This document shows, one piece after another, positions 28,828-36,901 of a stretch of DNA of 64,000 bases. The first letter of the stretch is position 1. The number at the start of each line of letters is the position of its first letter. This DNA is from Alkalibacterium sp. 20 (lineage in GTDB: Bacteria > Bacillota > Bacilli > Lactobacillales > Carnobacteriaceae_A): positions 1 to 64,000 of the forward strand of contig NZ_LSRN01000100.1 in NCBI RefSeq assembly GCF_001885615.1, read 5' to 3'. Under the pieces are notes generated by a model, which made no database searches, was not told the origin of the DNA, and was given only the letters and a program-made list of their open reading frames with translations. Made by a program: the position numbers and the translations under genes.

Positions 28828-29838
28828 TTATCCTTTTTGATCATTATTTTCAAAATATTCGATCAATTCTTCAAGCAATTGTGATTGTAACATCTCTCTA
28901 ATTTGACGAATAGTATGATAAACAGGTTCCTCAGTGGCAGATCCATGTGTTTTTATTACAGGAGCTTTTAATCCAAATAATACTGCTCCACCATACTTAG
29001 AATAATCCAATAAATCTTTCATACTTTTCAGGCTATCTTTGAGTAACAATCCTCCGACTTTTGCTTTTATCCCATTATTATAAATAGAGTCCTTCAAAAC
29101 AGTCATCATTGACATTGCTGTCCCTTCAATCGTTTTCAAGACTGCATTACCTGTAAAGCCATCTGTGACTATGACATCTGCAACACCATTCAACAGCTCT
29201 CTTGCCTCAACATTGCCGATAAAGTTGATCGATTTGTTCTCTTTAAGTAGCTGGTACGCATCTTTTGTAAGAATATTCCCTTTGTTTTCTTCCGTACCAT
29301 TATTCAACAATCCTACTGTTGGGGACTCGATTTCATGAACGTGTTTAGCATATTGCGATCCCAAAGTTGCATACTGGTTGATATTAATTGGTTTAGAGTC
29401 GGCATTAGCTCCAACATCTATAACATGGAACAATGAGCTCTTGTCGGATAGAGACGGGAACGTTGCAAGTAATCCGGGTCGATCGACACCTTTCATTCTT
29501 CCTATCAATAATGTCCCTGCCGCCAACAAAGCTCCTGTGTTTCCAGCAGAAAACAAAGCATGATTTTCACCATTCTTTACTGAAACTGCCGCTTTAACCA
29601 TTGATGCTTCTTTTTTTGTTCTTACTGATCGAACAGGATCATCTTCGCTTAGTATTTTTTCATCGGTATGCACAATTTCAATGTTTGTCAAACTTGCATC
29701 CAATTCTTGGCGAATGAGATCTTCTTTACCATATAAAACTAATGTGACATCACTAAATTCACGGGCCGCTTTGACACACCCTTTGACAATTTCTCCTGGA
29801 GCATTGTCACCACCCATAGCATCTACAGCTATTCTCAT
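28828..29838 (-). CDS. plsX: Phosphate acyltransferase PlsX
   Basis: Makes acyl-phosphate from acyl-ACP, which PlsY then uses to acylate glycerol-3-phosphate. It also accepts acyl groups into the FakAB route. The 336-residue protein starts MRIAVDAMGGDNAPGEIVKG and contains ALFSAGNTGALLAAGTL (about 107-123) and IVTDGFTGNAVLKT (about 222-235), PlsX signatures. AGGAGG precedes the ATG. The gene lies between recG and acpP; the regulator gene fapR found before plsX in Bacillus is absent. Confidence 0.96.
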   Translation of the reverse strand: MRIAVDAMGGDNAPGEIVKGCVKAAREFSDVTLVLYGKEDLIRQELDASLTNIEIVHTDEKILSEDDPVRSVRTKKEASMVKAAVSVKNGENHALFSAGNTGALLAAGTLLIGRMKGVDRPGLLATFPSLSDKSSLFHVIDVGANADSKPININQYATLGSQYAKHVHEIESPTVGLLNNGTEENKGNILTKDAYQLLKENKSINFIGNVEARELLNGVADVIVTDGFTGNAVLKTIEGTAMSMMTVLKDSIYNNGIKAKVGGLLLKDSLKSMKDLLDYSKYGGAVLFGLKAPVIKTHGSATEEPVYHTIRQIREMLQSQLLEELIEYFENNDQKG

Positions 29839-29863
29839 TATTTTGTCCTCCTCTGTATCTAAA

Positions 29864-31903
29864 CTAATCTAAAATCATTTCACTGTTTGAATGAATCCCT
29901 AAACTTTCTCTCAGGAATTTGTATTCTTCATGCGCATAAAATTCTGTGGATTGAATTAAATTTTGTGCCGCTGATCTAGCCTCTTCCAATATTTCAAAAT
30001 CTTCAACTATATCTGCTACTTTAAATTCTGGGAGTCCTGATTGTTTTTTTCCAAAAACATCTCCCGGTCCACGCATTTCCAGGTCTCTTTGACTTAAAAC
30101 AAATCCGTCTGACGTTTCAGTAATGATCTGCATACGCTCTGCTCCTTTTTCCCCTTTAGGATCTGCAATAAGGATGCAATACGATTCCTGGTCTCCTCGA
30201 CCAACTCTTCCCCTCAATTGATGGAGCTGTGCTAAACCAAAACGATCAGCATCATGAATAATCATCAATGTGGCATTAGGCACGTTTACGCCCACTTCAA
30301 TAACTGTCGTTGAGACTAAGACTTGAATGTCATTTTTTTGAAAAGCTCCCATGGTCGTCTCTTTTTCAGATGGGTTCATTCTGCCGTGGAGAAGCCCTAC
30401 TGTATATCGATCATCCAAAATCTCCTTGTATGTGTGGTAGAGTGCTGTAACGTTTTCCAGATCCAACATCTCTGATTCTTCGATCAATGGACTTATTATA
30501 TACACTTGATTCCCTTTGGCTAATTCCTTTTTCAGAAAGCTTGTCATCCTGTCGAAATGTTTGGGCCTGATCCAATACGTTGATATAGGTTTTCGGCCTA
30601 CTGGCATTTCATCAATGATTGAAACGTCCATTTCTCCATACGCTGTGATAGAGAGCGTCCGAGGGATAGGAGTTGCTGTCATGAATAAAACATCTGGATT
30701 AAACCCTTTTTCTCTTAACGTCTTTCTCTGATTCACTCCAAATCGATGTTGTTCATCTGTAATGACTAATCCCAGTGACTGAAACTCAACGTCATCTTGA
30801 ATAAGCGCATGTGTGCCTATGATACAATCCAGTTCTCCAGTTTTTAATTCTTCCAATATCATTTCTCGCTTTTTTCGTTTAGTTGACCCTGTTAACAACG
30901 CTACTTTGATCTCTATTTTCTCAAACATTTCATCTAAAGACTGTTTATGCTGCGTAGCCAAGATTTCAGTCGGCGCCATTAATGCAGACTGCTTGCCTGC
31001 TGTTTTGGCCGCTAAAATAGCTGAAGCTGCCACCACAGTTTTGCCACTCCCCACATCACCCTGAAGAAGCCTAAACATTTGCCCCGGTATTTTCAAGTCT
31101 TTACATACTTCGTTCACTACTCTTTTTTGAGCTTGCGTTAACTCGTAGGGTAGGGAATCAAAAAATAATTTTAATTGTGCCACATCATAATCAATTGTTG
31201 AACCATTTTGTGCTAGTTTCGTCTGTTTTTTCATCCAGGCCATTTTTAATTGATAAATGAAAAACTCTCTAAAAATCACAGAGTGTCGTGCTTCTTCTAA
31301 TTCTGTGCCATTATTTGGAAAATGCATGCGGTATATCATATCTTTGCGAGACAACAACCGGTGTTTATCAAGTATTGCCTGAGGCAAATCCTCAGGTAAT
31401 ACTTCATGGTATACCTTCCAAGCCGCATCAATTAAATTAAATATCGTTGATTGTCTGATTTTCTTTGAAGAATGGTAAATGGCTTCTCTGTTATTCGCCA
31501 AATCAGTTGACAGGATCTTCATTCCGTTTAATTGTTTTCTGATGCCGTCCCATTTTCCGAACACTTTGATCTCTTTACCCACTTCAACTTGTTTTTTTAA
31601 ATAAGGTTGATTAAAAAAAGTGACAGAGACAATGACATGGTCACAATTCATTCGAAACGTTAACCGATTTCTTTTTCTTCCAAAATGAGAAACAACACCA
31701 TCAGATATCGCCACACCTTCAAGTACGACTTTTTCATTGTCTTCAATATCTTCTATTGATTTCACCGTTAAATCTTCAAACCGAAAAGGATAATAAGTCA
31801 ATAAATCAATAATCGAATGAATTCCCAACTCATTCAGAGCTTCGACTCTTTTTTCCCCAACACCTTTTAATACGGCTATCGAATCTAGAATAGACAGTGT
31901 CAT
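29864..31903 (-). CDS. recG: ATP-dependent DNA helicase RecG
   Basis: Branch-migrating helicase that remodels stalled forks and Holliday junctions. The wedge/OB domain (about 1-240) is followed by superfamily 2 helicase motifs: GDVGSGKTVVA (Walker A), DEQHRFG (motif II), MTATPIPRTL (motif III) and the C-terminal QLRGRVGRGD (motif VI). I chose the ATG at 31903 (679 residues) directly behind AAGGAGGAG; an in-frame start at 31948 would fall in the terminator of fakA. Confidence 0.95.
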   Translation of the reverse strand: MTLSILDSIAVLKGVGEKRVEALNELGIHSIIDLLTYYPFRFEDLTVKSIEDIEDNEKVVLEGVAISDGVVSHFGRKRNRLTFRMNCDHVIVSVTFFNQPYLKKQVEVGKEIKVFGKWDGIRKQLNGMKILSTDLANNREAIYHSSKKIRQSTIFNLIDAAWKVYHEVLPEDLPQAILDKHRLLSRKDMIYRMHFPNNGTELEEARHSVIFREFFIYQLKMAWMKKQTKLAQNGSTIDYDVAQLKLFFDSLPYELTQAQKRVVNEVCKDLKIPGQMFRLLQGDVGSGKTVVAASAILAAKTAGKQSALMAPTEILATQHKQSLDEMFEKIEIKVALLTGSTKRKKREMILEELKTGELDCIIGTHALIQDDVEFQSLGLVITDEQHRFGVNQRKTLREKGFNPDVLFMTATPIPRTLSITAYGEMDVSIIDEMPVGRKPISTYWIRPKHFDRMTSFLKKELAKGNQVYIISPLIEESEMLDLENVTALYHTYKEILDDRYTVGLLHGRMNPSEKETTMGAFQKNDIQVLVSTTVIEVGVNVPNATLMIIHDADRFGLAQLHQLRGRVGRGDQESYCILIADPKGEKGAERMQIITETSDGFVLSQRDLEMRGPGDVFGKKQSGLPEFKVADIVEDFEILEEARSAAQNLIQSTEFYAHEEYKFLRESLGIHSNSEMILD

Positions 31904-31933
31904 AGTCTCCTCCTTTCTGTTAAAAATAAAGAA

Positions 31934-31974
31934 GAATAGAGGAAACAACAGAATAATAAGTCGTTTCTCTATTC
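31934..31974 (-). terminator. Terminator between fakA and recG
   Basis: The imperfect stem of GAATAGAG-GAAAC (31934-31949) with GTCGTTTCTCTATTC (31960-31974) is followed on the minus strand by a T-rich run (TTCTTTATTTTT). It separates fakA from recG, though some read-through is likely as recG shows no strong promoter. Confidence 0.65.
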
Positions 31975-31982
31975 CTCTCCTT

Positions 31983-33635
31983 TTATTCTACGGAAATTAA
32001 ATAAGGGTATACAGGTTGTCCACCTTGATGTATTTCTATTTCGATGTCAGGATAATTCTGTTCCATGAATCCAGCTAATTTATCCGTCTCTTCTACAGAA
32101 CCATCTTCACCGATAAACACTGTCACGATTTCACTTTCGTCATCCAGCATAGCTTTAATCGTCTCTAACGTGACATCAAAGAGTTCGGTAGCAGTTACTT
32201 TGATATCTCCGTCTATAATACCCATATAATCATCTTTTTTGATGCTTAAACCATTTAACTCAGTATTTCTTACAGCGAAGGTCACTTGACCCGACTTAAC
32301 TAACTCTATTTCATCAGTCATTGCTTCACTATTTGCTTCAAGATCTTGAGTAGGGTTGTAACCTAGCATTGCCGTTAAGCCTTGCTGAATGGTTCGGGTC
32401 GGCACTACTGCAGCTTCGGCAGTGATGACTTTAGTTGCCTGCTCAGCAGCCATAAATATATTTTTGTTATTTGGCAAAACAATGTATTGTTTTGCCGGGA
32501 CACTTTCCATCGCTTTCACAATATCTTCAGTGCTTGGATTCATCGTTTGACCACCCTGCAGAACACAATCAACACCCAAACTTTCAAATAATTCCTTAAG
32601 TCCTTCTCCTGCAGCAATAGCTACAACAGCAAAGTCTTTTACTTCTACTTGTTTAGCTTTATCTTCGGACAATGCAGAATGTTGTTCGCGCATGTTATCC
32701 ACTTTGATTTTCATCAATGATCCAAATTTTTGACCATAATTCATAACTTCACCAGGTCGTTCTGTATGAACATGAACTTTAATGATTTCTTCATCAGCAA
32801 CAACAAGTAAGGAATCGCCAAGCTCATTTAAATAATTACGAAACTCGTCATAATCAAATTCTTGTTCAACTGTTTCGCCTTCTCCAATATGCACCATGAT
32901 TTCAGTACAATAGCCATAAGTAATATCCTGAGTGTTCACGGATTCGTGAACGCCACTTCTGTGATGCTCAACTCGAACCATTTCTTCCAAGTTATGGTTT
33001 TCTTCCTCAACAGGCGCTTCTCCTGTCAACGAAGATAAAAACCCTTCATAAATATAAACAAGGCCTTGACCACCACTATCAACGACACCTACCTCTTTTA
33101 AGATAGGTAATAAGTCTGGAGTTTTCTTGAGTGAACGTTTGGCAGCTTTTAACACTGTTTCCATTAATTCTATAATATCATCAGTTTCTTCTGCTTTTTT
33201 CAAACCGGCTTTAGCCGATTGCCTAGCCACTGTTAAAATCGTTCCTTCGACGGGCTTCATTACTGCGTTGTAAGCTGTTTCCACACCGCCCTGAAAAGCT
33301 TGAGCGAGGTCCGCTGCATTAACTTCATCTTTTCCTTCTAAGGCCTTCGCAAATCCTCTAAACAACTGAGATAAAATAACGCCTGAGTTACCTCTCGCGC
33401 CCATCAGTAATCCTCTAGCTAACGCTTGTGTGACTTCTCCCATTTTTTCACTGGAAGACTCTTTCACTGCATTGGACCCACTTGTGAAAGACAGATTCAT
33501 ATTTGTCCCTGTGTCTCCATCTGGTACAGGAAAGACATTCAAGGAGTTAACGTAATCTGTATGTTCTTCTAAGCGCTGTCTACCAACAGTCACCATTTCT
33601 CTAAACTTTTTCGCTTTTAAACTATTTACATCCAC
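31983..33635 (-). CDS. fakA: Fatty acid kinase catalytic subunit FakA (DAK2 domain)
   Basis: Phosphorylates FakB-bound fatty acids to acyl-phosphates for phospholipid synthesis. The N-terminal DhaL-type kinase domain (about 1-200) has the ATP/Mg motif LNVFPVPDGDTGTNMN, then a central domain and a C-terminal DegV-like domain. I chose the GTG at 33635 (550 residues, N-terminus aligning with Bacillus YloV), 11 nt after AAAGGAGG. The GTG at 33659 lies upstream of that Shine-Dalgarno sequence. An ATG at 33632-33630 region is out of frame. Partner FakB may be the DegV protein at 57128-58000. Confidence 0.9.
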   Translation of the reverse strand: MDVNSLKAKKFREMVTVGRQRLEEHTDYVNSLNVFPVPDGDTGTNMNLSFTSGSNAVKESSSEKMGEVTQALARGLLMGARGNSGVILSQLFRGFAKALEGKDEVNAADLAQAFQGGVETAYNAVMKPVEGTILTVARQSAKAGLKKAEETDDIIELMETVLKAAKRSLKKTPDLLPILKEVGVVDSGGQGLVYIYEGFLSSLTGEAPVEEENHNLEEMVRVEHHRSGVHESVNTQDITYGYCTEIMVHIGEGETVEQEFDYDEFRNYLNELGDSLLVVADEEIIKVHVHTERPGEVMNYGQKFGSLMKIKVDNMREQHSALSEDKAKQVEVKDFAVVAIAAGEGLKELFESLGVDCVLQGGQTMNPSTEDIVKAMESVPAKQYIVLPNNKNIFMAAEQATKVITAEAAVVPTRTIQQGLTAMLGYNPTQDLEANSEAMTDEIELVKSGQVTFAVRNTELNGLSIKKDDYMGIIDGDIKVTATELFDVTLETIKAMLDDESEIVTVFIGEDGSVEETDKLAGFMEQNYPDIEIEIHQGGQPVYPYLISVE

Positions 33636-33679
33636 TTTTCCATTATCCTCCTTTGTCACTTAAAAAACGTGACGTTGGC

Positions 33680-34045
33680 TTACAAATCCTTTTGAACTTT
33701 AACTCCCTGGACAAACACATTTACAGAACTAGCTTTTATCCCTAGGTCGTGTTCAAGTTGGTATCCAACTCTTTCTTGTACATTCTTAGATACTTCAGTA
33801 ATCTTTGTGCCATAGCTTACAATAATATACACATCTACGGCTATATCTTTGTCTTCTTGTCTTACAATGACACCTTTAGAGTAATTATCTCTATTTAATA
33901 TTTCATTGATCCCGTCGCGTACTTGATTACGACTTGCCATCCCAACTATACCAAATATTTCAGTTGCAGCACCACCGACTACTGTAGAAATCACATCACT
34001 GGACATTTCTATCATTCCATAATCTGTACTCATTTGAATGCTCAT
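33680..34045 (-). CDS. Asp23/Gls24 family envelope stress protein (YloU-like)
   Basis: A 121-residue Asp23/Gls24 (DUF322) protein. The family is linked to cell envelope homeostasis and alkaline-shock response in Staphylococcus and Enterococcus. The core has DVISTVVGGAATEIFGIVGM (about 17-36) and a C-terminal section QERVGYQLEHDLGIKASSVNVFVQGV. Its position just before fakA is that of Bacillus yloU. AAGGAG precedes the ATG. The biochemical function is unknown. Confidence 0.88.
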   Translation of the reverse strand: MSIQMSTDYGMIEMSSDVISTVVGGAATEIFGIVGMASRNQVRDGINEILNRDNYSKGVIVRQEDKDIAVDVYIIVSYGTKITEVSKNVQERVGYQLEHDLGIKASSVNVFVQGVKVQKDL

Positions 34046-34133
34046 ACCTCAATCTCCTTTCAATTAGTAAAAATAATTATCTATCATTTTTCCCTTTGAT
34101 ATTCAAACATATTTTAGCATATTGTACGCAATA

Positions 34134-34166
34134 AAAAAAGACGGCATAACATCTTATCTTTATGCT
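34134..34166 (-). terminator. Weak terminator-like hairpin upstream of the Asp23 gene
   Basis: On the minus strand GCATAA-(10-nt loop)-TTATGC is followed by CG and TCTTTTTTT. The stem is only 6 bp. It lies about 90 bp upstream of the Asp23-family gene and could end a short transcript or attenuate the leader. Confidence 0.35.
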
Positions 34167-34336
34167 CACTAACATCTGAAACTAAAAGCTTTGATTTTTG
34201 TTACACTTCATCAGTATACACTGTAATACAATACTTTTATAGGGAGTTTTACTGTTTACCGCTGAAAGATACCGATTTCATCTTTCAGGATCATGTTCTG
34301 TAAAGGTAAAGCACTTGCTTCTTTTTCAAAAAACAC

Positions 34337-34402
34337 TTGCTTCATCCTCTCAAATATGCTATTTTATATAAGTATGAGTTAGCTTTTATTAGTTAAAGCT
34401 AA
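34337..34402 (+). promoter_or_regulatory. rpmB promoter and leader hairpin
   Basis: TTGCTT (34337-34342), a 17-bp spacer ending in TGC, then TATTTT (34360-34365) form an extended -10 promoter. The leader carries a perfect 8-bp hairpin TTAGCTTT/AAAGCTAA (34379-34386 with 34395-34402) just before the GGAGGAG binding site, a plausible site for autoregulation of this ribosomal protein gene. Confidence 0.5.
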
Positions 34403-34422
34403 GCACGAAGGAGGAGAAGAAA

Positions 34423-34611
34423 ATGGCTAAAGTATGTTTTGTAACTGGACGTAAAGCTAGAAGCGGAAACAACGTTTCTCACGCTAATAACAAATCTAAA
34501 CGTACCTTCAGTGCGAATTTACAAAAAGTTCGTATCATGGTTGATGGTAAACCTAAAAAAGTTTGGGTTTCAGCTCGCGCTTTAAAATCAGGTAAAGTTG
34601 AACGCGTTTAA
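34423..34611 (+). CDS. rpmB: Ribosomal protein bL28
   Basis: The 62-residue basic protein of the large ribosomal subunit. [21 protein letters not shown] is the bL28 N-terminus, and [19 protein letters not shown] the body. Only one cysteine is present, so it is the zinc-free type. A strong AAGGAGGAG site precedes the ATG. It faces away from the Asp23/fakA genes and towards thiN, as in Bacillus, where spoVM sits beside it; spoVM is absent here. Confidence 0.96.
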   Translation: MAKVCFVTGRKARSGNNVSHANNKSKRTFSANLQKVRIMVDGKPKKVWVSARALKSGKVERV

Positions 34612-34615
34612 AAAC

Positions 34616-34674
34616 GAAAAAAGAACGGATATCCATTAAGAGGCTTTAGTCTCTTATCGATATCCGTTCTTTTT
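34616..34674 (+). terminator. Bidirectional terminator shared by rpmB and thiN
   Basis: Stem 34621-34633 (AAGAACGGATATC) with 34659-34671 (GATATCCGTTCTT), containing an inner TAAGAG/CTCTTA hairpin, with A- and T-rich flanks. The right arm lies within the last codons of thiN, whose stop is at 34646-34648. Confidence 0.88.
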
Positions 34675-35320
34675 GTTTGTCTCCACTTTGAATAACCGCT
34701 AAGATTCCTTCTTCAAATGAAAAAAGACATTCTTCTTCTAAAAATTCGTTACTCACCAATGCTACTGGATAGTGATAAGATTTTTTGTTCAACGGATATT
34801 TCACATTCTTTAAAGTAAGCTTTTTTAAGGCGGTCATGCCTATGAAAGAAAGATACGTTTTAGACTCTTCTTTCACTATAGTGTAATCGCCTGGATGATA
34901 AAAGTTTATTGTGTTTGTCTTATTAATTAGTGTGATCGAACCGATTTTATCTCTAAAACGCGGTTGATAAACCATATATAAGATACTCAATAAGTGATCG
35001 AGTCGTCCCCCGGACCAATTGTACACCCAGATTAGACTAACGGTCTCGTCTTTTACAGCCAAACTCAAAGCAATCTCAGCATCTGTGTCATCTTTATCAG
35101 CATCATACTCGATATAAGAATCGACAGATGCTTTCAAATCAGCGTGTTCTTCAGTAGAAATAGAATCGAAATCACCCACGGCCGTTGTCACAGTTATGCC
35201 TCTAGATAAACATTCGATAGCACCTCTGTCAACGCCTATCACAATATCTTCTGTCCGAGGAGATGGGAACACTGCATTATCTGTGGGCGCTCCAAGGACA
35301 ATGTGTGCGGTCTTAGGCAC
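34646..35320 (-). CDS. thiN: Thiamine pyrophosphokinase
   Basis: Transfers pyrophosphate from ATP to thiamine, giving the cofactor TPP. The 224-residue protein shows VIGVDRGAIECLSRGI (about 28-43), AVGDFDSIS (about 47-55) and DADKDDTDAEIAL (about 74-86), the acidic Mg-ATP motifs of TPK, and the thiamine-site WSGGRLDH. It begins with GTG at 35320, overlapping the end of rpe by 8 bp. Its last codons are part of the terminator stem. Together with ThiT (60278-60844) it gives a salvage-only route to TPP. Confidence 0.93.
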   Translation of the reverse strand: MPKTAHIVLGAPTDNAVFPSPRTEDIVIGVDRGAIECLSRGITVTTAVGDFDSISTEEHADLKASVDSYIEYDADKDDTDAEIALSLAVKDETVSLIWVYNWSGGRLDHLLSILYMVYQPRFRDKIGSITLINKTNTINFYHPGDYTIVKEESKTYLSFIGMTALKKLTLKNVKYPLNKKSYHYPVALVSNEFLEEECLFSFEEGILAVIQSGDKQKERISIRD

Positions 35321-35972
35321 TATCTCTCACCGCATCTTTTAATGCTTCAATGCGTTCTTTAGGATTGGATGAATCAAATACATAAGACCCCGCGACACAG
35401 ACCTCGGCACCGGCTTCAGCACAGGCTTTTATTGTTGTCGGGTTGATCCCACCATCTACCTCAATCAGAAAGTCATAGCCTTTTTCTTTTTTCCATTTAT
35501 CCAGCGTTTTTATTTTATTTATTGTTTCAGAAATAAACGATTGACCTCCGTATCCTGGATTGACCGTCATAACCAGCACCAAATCTACCATGTAAATAAT
35601 ATCCTCTAAAAGACTGACCGGTGTAGCCGGATTTATAACGATACCTGCTTTGACATCAAAACTTTTGATCAATTGTAAAGCGCGATGCACATGAGGTGTG
35701 CTTTCTACATGAATAGAAATATAATCCGCTCCCGCCTCAGCAAAGTCCTGGATGAAATAATCAGGATTTTCCACCATCAAGTGACAGTCGATCGGTAAAT
35801 CAGTGTGCGGTCGAATGGCTTTAACAACATTAGATCCGAAAGTTAAATTTGGAACAAAGTGACCATCCATTGAATCGACATGAATCCAATCTGCCCCGCC
35901 TTCTTGAGCTTTGATGATATCTTCTTTTAAATTAGCAAAATCCGCACTTAGTATCGAAGGTGCAATTTTCAT
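35313..35972 (-). CDS. rpe: Ribulose-phosphate 3-epimerase
   Basis: Pentose phosphate pathway enzyme, TIM barrel of 219 residues. MKIAPSILSADFANLKED, HVDSMDGHFVPNLTFG (about 31-46), the metal ligand in DCHLMV (about 62-67), MTVNPGYGGQSF (about 135-146) and EVDGGIN (about 171-177) are all present. It overlaps the rsgA stop by 1 bp and thiN by 8 bp. Confidence 0.97.
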   Translation of the reverse strand: MKIAPSILSADFANLKEDIIKAQEGGADWIHVDSMDGHFVPNLTFGSNVVKAIRPHTDLPIDCHLMVENPDYFIQDFAEAGADYISIHVESTPHVHRALQLIKSFDVKAGIVINPATPVSLLEDIIYMVDLVLVMTVNPGYGGQSFISETINKIKTLDKWKKEKGYDFLIEVDGGINPTTIKACAEAGAEVCVAGSYVFDSSNPKERIEALKDAVRDSA

Positions 35973-36886
35973 TATTTTTCCCCTTTCTTTCCATAACGTG
36001 GTTTTCTATTTTTAATTTCTTCTAGCAAGGATAAATAATTTTTGTATCTGTAATCTGTTATTTCACCATTCTTGACTGCTTCTTTTACAGCACAATTTGG
36101 TTCATTAAGATGAATGCAGCTACTGAACCGACAATTTTTACCTTCTTCCCACATTTCGGGAAAGCATTCACTTAATTCCTGTTCAGTTATTTCATCAAAT
36201 TGGATTGCACTGAAACCTGGCGTGTCTGCTATAAGACTTCCCATCACAGGAATAAGTTCCACATGCCTTGTGGTATGTTTCCCTCTTCCAAGTGATTTAG
36301 AAGTATCTGCCGTCTTTATATTTAATTCCGGATCAATTTTATTTAATAATGTGGATTTTCCCGCACCAGATTGTCCTATGAAGACAACGGTTTTATCCTC
36401 TACATAAGACTGCAAGCTCGCTTTGACATCTTCGGCTTCCATTTCTTTTTTATACTCAGGTAGAATAACTGTGTACCCTATTTTTCTATAGTCTTCACAC
36501 ATTGCTTTAGTTTGAACATAATCTGCTTCAGTAGCAATATCCGTTTTGGTCACATAAATAAGCGGCACAATATCTCTGTATTCTAATGACACAAGAAACC
36601 GATCTAGTAAGGACGAAGAAAAGTCAGGGCTATTGATAGACATGACGACGATACCTAAATCAACATTTGAAACGGCAGGTCTCTGCAGCTCATTTTTCCT
36701 TGGAAAAATATTTTCCAAACTTCCCTCTTTATCTGTACCGTAGCTGAATTCAACATAATCACCAACTAAAGGCGTAATCTTTTTTTTACGAAATATGCCC
36801 CGTGCCCGTGTCTGGTAAATTTTCCCTTCAACTGTTTTAATATAATAAAACCCACTTAACGCTTTTATGATCTGACCTTTATTCAA
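35972..36886 (-). CDS. rsgA: Ribosome small subunit-dependent GTPase RsgA
   Basis: Circularly permuted GTPase that assists late 30S maturation. An OB-fold (about 1-65) is followed by the permuted G domain: the G4 motif as VTKTD, then G1 GQSGAGKSTLLNKI, then DTPGF (G3). The C-terminal zinc finger shows CRFSSCIHLNEPNC with the C-x5-C-x-H-x5-C spacing approximately conserved. It starts with TTG at 36886 behind GAGGA. The prpC-prkC-rsgA-rpe-thiN order equals that of Bacillus, where PrkC phosphorylates CpgA/RsgA. Confidence 0.95.
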   Translation of the reverse strand: MNKGQIIKALSGFYYIKTVEGKIYQTRARGIFRKKKITPLVGDYVEFSYGTDKEGSLENIFPRKNELQRPAVSNVDLGIVVMSINSPDFSSSLLDRFLVSLEYRDIVPLIYVTKTDIATEADYVQTKAMCEDYRKIGYTVILPEYKKEMEAEDVKASLQSYVEDKTVVFIGQSGAGKSTLLNKIDPELNIKTADTSKSLGRGKHTTRHVELIPVMGSLIADTPGFSAIQFDEITEQELSECFPEMWEEGKNCRFSSCIHLNEPNCAVKEAVKNGEITDYRYKNYLSLLEEIKNRKPRYGKKGEK

Positions 36887-36901
36887 GACACTTCTTCCTC
36901 T

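Larger units (their letters stand above)
34046..34422. other. 377-bp divergent intergenic region (yloU-like gene / rpmB)
   Basis: No gene seen. It contains, from left: an extended -10 for the Asp23 gene on minus (TGCTAAAAT around 34114-34122), the weak terminator-like hairpin at 34134-34166, a perfect 9-bp stem with 9-nt loop (34262-34270 with 34280-34288) with no U-run, a duplicated 10-mer CACTTGCTTC (34312 and 34334), and the rpmB promoter and leader hairpin. Confidence 0.6.

Noticed and set aside
36114-36407. Plus-strand open frames opposite rsgA, prkC, priA, coaBC and other genes
   Set aside because: They are antisense to well-conserved proteins, lack binding sites and resemble no family.
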